Shown here in pieces: positions 24,376-26,918 of a DNA stretch of 26,918 nucleotides; the first letter of the stretch is position 1, and each line of letters starts with the position of its first letter. The DNA lies in assembly GCA_029067255.1 (NCBI GenBank), contig JAIEEW010000133.1, forward strand, positions 1 through 26,918, in the 5' to 3' direction. The translations under genes and the position numbers were made by a program. The notes under the pieces are model-generated. The model was not told the origin of the DNA. It saw only the letters and a list, made by a program, of their open reading frames with translations, and did no database searches. Source of the stretch: Clostridia bacterium (lineage in GTDB: Bacteria; Bacillota; Clostridia; Christensenellales; UBA3700).

Positions 24376-25278
24376 TTATGCATTCTCCTTTTTAGACATC
24401 AATTCGATGTAGTATTCTTCTAGACCTATCTTATTCTTTTTCACTTCAATTACAGAAATACAGTTGTCGAACAGACATTTTACTATCTCCTCGCTGTCTT
24501 CGACGTCGTATACTCTAACGCAACCTTCTTCAATCTTTACGTTGTCGTATTTTTTTCGCAAAACTTCTTCCGCTAGCGCCATATCGTTTGTTTTCACAGA
24601 GACGAAAACGCGCGATCTCGATTCCATTTCTCTAGCGGAAATCTCCTGTATCATTTTACCTTGCCGTATGATCCCGTAATGCGTGGCTATCTTTTCGAGT
24701 TCTCCCAAAATATGCGAAGAAATAAGCACAGTACAATTATAGTTTTTTGTAATATCAACCAAGATCTCGCGCATAATTCTCATACCGTCGGTATCTAGAC
24801 CGTTTATAGGTTCGTCAAGGATCAGCAACGCAGGACTTCCCAACAATGCCATTGCGATACCTATGCGTTGCTTCATACCAAGCGAACATTTTTTGAACTT
24901 CATTTTCGCGCACTCTTCCATTCTGACGATTTTAAGCGCGCGCTTTATTTCTTCCGAGCGGTTGGGCAACCCTAAATTGATGACTTGCATCATAAGATTA
25001 TCCCATACGCTTGAATTAGGAAAACAACCCGCGTTTTCTATCAACGCCCCGATTTTACCGCGTACTCCCGCGTCAGCATAGTCTTTCCCAAACAATTTTA
25101 TTTCCCCGCCATTAGGGACAAGATGTCCGCATATAAGTTTTTCCGTTGTGGATTTACCCGAACCGTTTTCTCCGATAAATCCGTATATACTGCCTACCGG
25201 AACCGTCATGTCCAAATGATCAACGGCGTACATACCGCGAAAACTTTTGGATAAATTTCTTATTTCGATTGCGTTCAT
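24376..25278 (-). CDS. ABC transporter ATPase, LanF/BcrA type (pair 1)
   Basis: The ATG at 25278 is preferred to the one at 25284, which lies only one base from the AAGGAG. It also gives MNAIEIRNL, identical to the start of the paralogue. The 300-residue ATPase has Walker A GENGSGKST (36-44), an E-loop Glu81 (LIENAGCFP), signature CSLGMKQR, Walker B LLILDEP and ISSHILG. It is the first gene of a four-gene operon. Its core and the other copy's are highly similar, while the C-terminal extensions have drifted. The family protects cells against lantibiotics, bacitracin and related peptides. No two-component system is encoded in the window to control it. Confidence 0.93.
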   Translation of the reverse strand: MNAIEIRNLSKSFRGMYAVDHLDMTVPVGSIYGFIGENGSGKSTTEKLICGHLVPNGGEIKLFGKDYADAGVRGKIGALIENAGCFPNSSVWDNLMMQVINLGLPNRSEEIKRALKIVRMEECAKMKFKKCSLGMKQRIGIAMALLGSPALLILDEPINGLDTDGMRIMREILVDITKNYNCTVLISSHILGELEKIATHYGIIRQGKMIQEISAREMESRSRVFVSVKTNDMALAEEVLRKKYDNVKIEEGCVRVYDVEDSEEIVKCLFDNCISVIEVKKNKIGLEEYYIELMSKKENA

Positions 25279-25305
25279 TTTCATTCTCCTTTTGATTACG
25301 ACTCA

Positions 25306-25334
25306 ATTATAAGACAAGGTTGTTTACAACTTGT
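25306..25334 (-). promoter_or_regulatory. Promoter region of the ABC operon
   Basis: TATAAT on the minus strand (25306-25311) lies about 20 bases before the ribosome binding site. No clear -35 box is seen at 17 bases. The -35 to -10 interval instead holds an imperfect dyad, ACAAGTTGTAAACAACCTTGT (two arms of the ACAAG/CTTGT type, offset by one base), which is a candidate operator. Confidence 0.4.
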
Positions 25335-25595
25335 TACTCATATATTTTTTATTTGTAATCGTTTTGTTAATGTTTTGCAAAACCCCAAAAAATACTAAAA
25401 TAATCGCAATTAAAACTCAAAAAATAATTTCGCAGTTGTTCTATTCAATTTATAAAATAAACTACGGTACGCTAAACTAATCAACGTACCGCAATCCAAG
25501 TTAAGGAATTCTAATAATGAAAATATAAGTTAGTCCATATTTTAGTCCATATTATATATAGATAAAATATTATATTATATTATAGGAACAAATAA
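25335..25595. other. AT-rich gap with a hairpin and a tandem repeat, no gene
   Basis: No open frame with a ribosome binding site is seen. A 7-bp hairpin CGGTACG/CGTACCG (25465-25471 with 25485-25491, 13-base loop) and a contiguous 12-base tandem repeat TTAGTCCATATT (25530-25541 and 25542-25553) are present. The remainder is A/T runs. The hairpin or repeat could bind a regulator of the ABC operon, but nothing shows it directly. Confidence 0.6.
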
Positions 25596-25621
25596 AAAAC
25601 GGCAATTTTCATTGCCGTTTT
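25596..25621 (-). terminator. Terminator after the small secreted protein
   Basis: CGGCAAT (25600-25606) pairs with ATTGCCG (25611-25617) with a 4-base loop, flanked by A4 and T4 that extend the stem. On the minus strand a T6 tract follows. It begins 6 bases past the stop of the small secreted protein gene. Confidence 0.88.
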
Positions 25622-25626
25622 AACTT

Positions 25627-26103
25627 TTACAGTAACATGCCGTCCGCATTCACCAAATATGACTGAGTTTCTTCTTCTACCCAATCTTTATTATCCATTC
25701 TATATTTGACTCGCGCTCTCCAGTATCTCTCTACGCCATCGATAGGAGCGGTTACTTCCAATTTTTTTCCTATATTCAAATCGGCGATATAGTCTATCGC
25801 TTCAAGTTTCATATTCCTATAGGTATATTGGAAAGTGGGCGAAGAATAAAGATATACGTAAACTTGAATTGTAGAAAAACCCAACGTAAAGTCATTGCAC
25901 GCTCTAGCCCAAATACTATCGCCATAAGAACCAATATCTATTGATATCCTTGTAACAAGTCCCCGCGTTTGATTATAATTAAGTTCTTCATTTGTTTCAG
26001 CGTTTGCCGTATTATCGTTTATAAAACAACACGCGAAACACAACATCAAAATCGATAATGCCAACAAAATTGTCAGCAAAACCTTTTTTTTGCTTTTTAC
26101 CAT
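25627..26103 (-). CDS. Small secreted protein of unknown function
   Basis: A 158-residue protein. Residues 1 to about 36 are a Sec signal peptide (basic KSKKK, hydrophobic core, then TANA before ET). The LCFACC stretch is not a good lipobox, so it is probably released. The mature part of about 120 residues reads as beta-rich with many aromatic residues (VYVYLYSSPTFQYTYRNMKLEAIDYI..., VERYWRARVKYRMDNKDW). I do not recognise a family. AGAGG lies 8 bases before the ATG. It starts 24 bases after the XRE regulator on the same strand and ends at a strong terminator, so the two form a bicistronic unit. The regulator may control it. Confidence 0.72.
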   Translation of the reverse strand: MVKSKKKVLLTILLALSILMLCFACCFINDNTANAETNEELNYNQTRGLVTRISIDIGSYGDSIWARACNDFTLGFSTIQVYVYLYSSPTFQYTYRNMKLEAIDYIADLNIGKKLEVTAPIDGVERYWRARVKYRMDNKDWVEEETQSYLVNADGMLL

Positions 26104-26127
26104 ATTATTTACCTCTCATTTATTTAT

Positions 26128-26706
26128 TTACCTTTTCTCTTTTCGTTTTGTCCTTATAAGTATTGCAAGGCATATTACCGCCAAAATACTTGCAAGAACG
26201 AAAACGAGCCACCCTATACTCTCTAAACCAAAATTAAACGTTGTCGACGAAGCCGAACCGAAGCCATCTTTATGCGCTTCCATAGCAGTACCTAACACTA
26301 TCGCTACAACTCCGATCAACAATACCGCAATAATTACCGAAATCAAAATTATCTTTTTGACAAATCTTTTATTTGACTTAACTTCCGATTCGGCTTTTAT
26401 CCGTATCAATTCGTACTTGTACTTCTCATCACTTTCTTGCTCGAATTCCGCGCAAGCAACGATTGCAAGTTCCTTGTTCTCGTTATCAGTTTCTTCAGGG
26501 GCTCCTTTTTCTCTAACGAAAAAGTATTCGGGATCCACGCCAAAAAAATCGCTGAGAGTCTTCAATTTCTCTGCGTTTATTTGTCTTTTGTTTGCTTCCC
26601 AAAGCGAAACCGTTTGACGTGTAACGCCGACCTCGTTCCCCAACTGTTCTTGCGTTAAATTCCTAGCCATTCGAAGATGATAAAGTTTGTCTCCAACGCC
26701 GCCCAT
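26128..26706 (-). CDS. Membrane-anchored XRE-family regulator
   Basis: A 192-residue protein. Residues about 5-61 are a Cro/C1-type helix-turn-helix (KLYHLRMARNLTQEQLGNEVGVTRQTVSLWEANKRQINAEKLKTLSDFFGVDPEYF). A charged linker (about 65-118) leads to two membrane helices at about 119-141 and 163-184, ending in a basic tail (RTKRKEKR). The helices place the DNA-binding domain on the inner face of the membrane with a short outside loop, a possible sensor of envelope state. If the promoter call at 26717-26745 is right, the leader is only a few bases and no AGGAG site precedes the ATG, so translation would be nearly leaderless. Its likely target is its own unit. Confidence 0.88.
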   Translation of the reverse strand: MGGVGDKLYHLRMARNLTQEQLGNEVGVTRQTVSLWEANKRQINAEKLKTLSDFFGVDPEYFFVREKGAPEETDNENKELAIVACAEFEQESDEKYKYELIRIKAESEVKSNKRFVKKIILISVIIAVLLIGVVAIVLGTAMEAHKDGFGSASSTTFNFGLESIGWLVFVLASILAVICLAILIRTKRKEKR

Positions 26707-26716
26707 AATACCCTAA

Positions 26717-26747
26717 CCTATACAGTAGCAATTGCTAATTTGCAATT
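26717..26747 (-). promoter_or_regulatory. Promoter and dyad operator of the XRE regulator
   Basis: Minus-strand TTGCAA (26740-26745) and TATAGG (26717-26722) are 17 bases apart. Between and over them lie a perfect 12-base palindrome, TAGCAATTGCTA (26726-26737), and the inverted pair AATTGC-N6-GCAATT (26730-26747). This is the expected form of an autoregulatory XRE operator. Confidence 0.5.
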
Positions 26748-26882
26748 CTATTGTAACAAGTAAAAAACAATTTTTCAACACTTTTAGTGTTTTTTCTGAA
26801 ATTTTTTTATCGAAAAGTTTTAAAAATTTACCTAATTTACCTATTTTTGACCGTTTTTTTGCCGAGTATAACCAGACCGCCG

Positions 26883-26902
26883 CTCAGATCCTTCTGTCTG
26901 AG
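26883..26902. repeat. Short hairpin at the window edge
   Basis: CTCAGA (26883-26888) pairs with TCTGAG (26897-26902) across an 8-base loop. The sequence here is more GC-rich than the AT-rich stretch before it, so it may be the edge of a neighbouring gene or element cut by the window. The rest of 26750-26882 shows only A/T runs and a weak AACACT/AGTGTT hairpin. Confidence 0.3.
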
Positions 26903-26918
26903 GATGATGTGTCCATGC

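Noticed and set aside
26777..26795. Hairpin AACACT/AGTGTT followed by T5 on the + strand
   Set aside because: It would terminate + strand transcription, but no + strand gene ends there; the stem is short and AT-rich.

Overview
The window looks like a contig piece from a low-GC, Gram-positive-type bacterium, most likely a Clostridia-like gut anaerobe. The reasons are AGGAG-type ribosome binding sites before nearly every gene, TTGACW/TATAAT-type promoters, short A/T-flanked hairpin terminators, lipoprotein and Sec signal peptides, Listeria-Bacteroides (InlB) repeats and bacterial Ig-like domains in surface proteins, and LanF/BcrA-type ABC transporters. No rRNA, tRNA, CRISPR array, transposase or phage gene was found. 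The lineage is inferred from gene content only.

Layout. (1) 1-1352, + strand: the 3' end of a fructosamine-kinase/aminoglycoside-phosphotransferase-like gene, overlapping by ATGA an alpha/beta hydrolase gene. (2) 1543-6250, - strand: a redox and detoxification module in two transcription units. The first unit has a LysR-type regulator and a carboxymuconolactone decarboxylase-cupin fusion, and ends at a strong terminator. The second has an aldo/keto reductase, a lipoprotein with two flavodoxin domains and a RibD-C/DHFR-like reductase. The same dyad, TAAAC-N5-GTTTA, lies over the predicted start site of the regulator gene and about 63 bases upstream of the predicted start site of the reductase unit, so it is a good LysR operator candidate. 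(3) 6295-21628, - strand: a large polymorphic-toxin locus. It is one unbroken run of eight same-strand genes: a 1974-residue secreted and membrane-anchored toxin (InlB repeats, two membrane segments, hydrophobic pretoxin region, Hint protease, C-terminal GIY-YIG-like nuclease); a leucine-rich-repeat protein (the positional candidate for cognate immunity); two tandemly duplicated Imm11/Imm43-like proteins; an acidic small protein; an Imm40-like small protein; and two large Ig-like/InlB surface proteins. A 25-base piece of the Hint-coding sequence lies stranded between two immunity genes, a scar of toxin-cassette exchange. The toxin promoter carries seven GTYRAC boxes in 87 bases. (4) 21631-25311, - strand: two tandem ABC transporter pairs (ATPase + permease, twice) of the lantibiotic/bacitracin-resistance type, with an E-loop replacing the Q-loop in both ATPases. 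(5) 25596-26750, - strand: a membrane-anchored XRE regulator and a small secreted protein.

How it may work together (inference): the locus in (3) looks like an interbacterial competition system. A cell-surface Hint toxin releases a nuclease tip, and a bank of immunity genes protects the producer against present and past toxin tips. The co-oriented Ig-like surface proteins may help display or contact. The neighbouring ABC transporters fit defence against antimicrobial peptides. The LysR module looks like an independent response to a reactive aldehyde or quinone type of stress.
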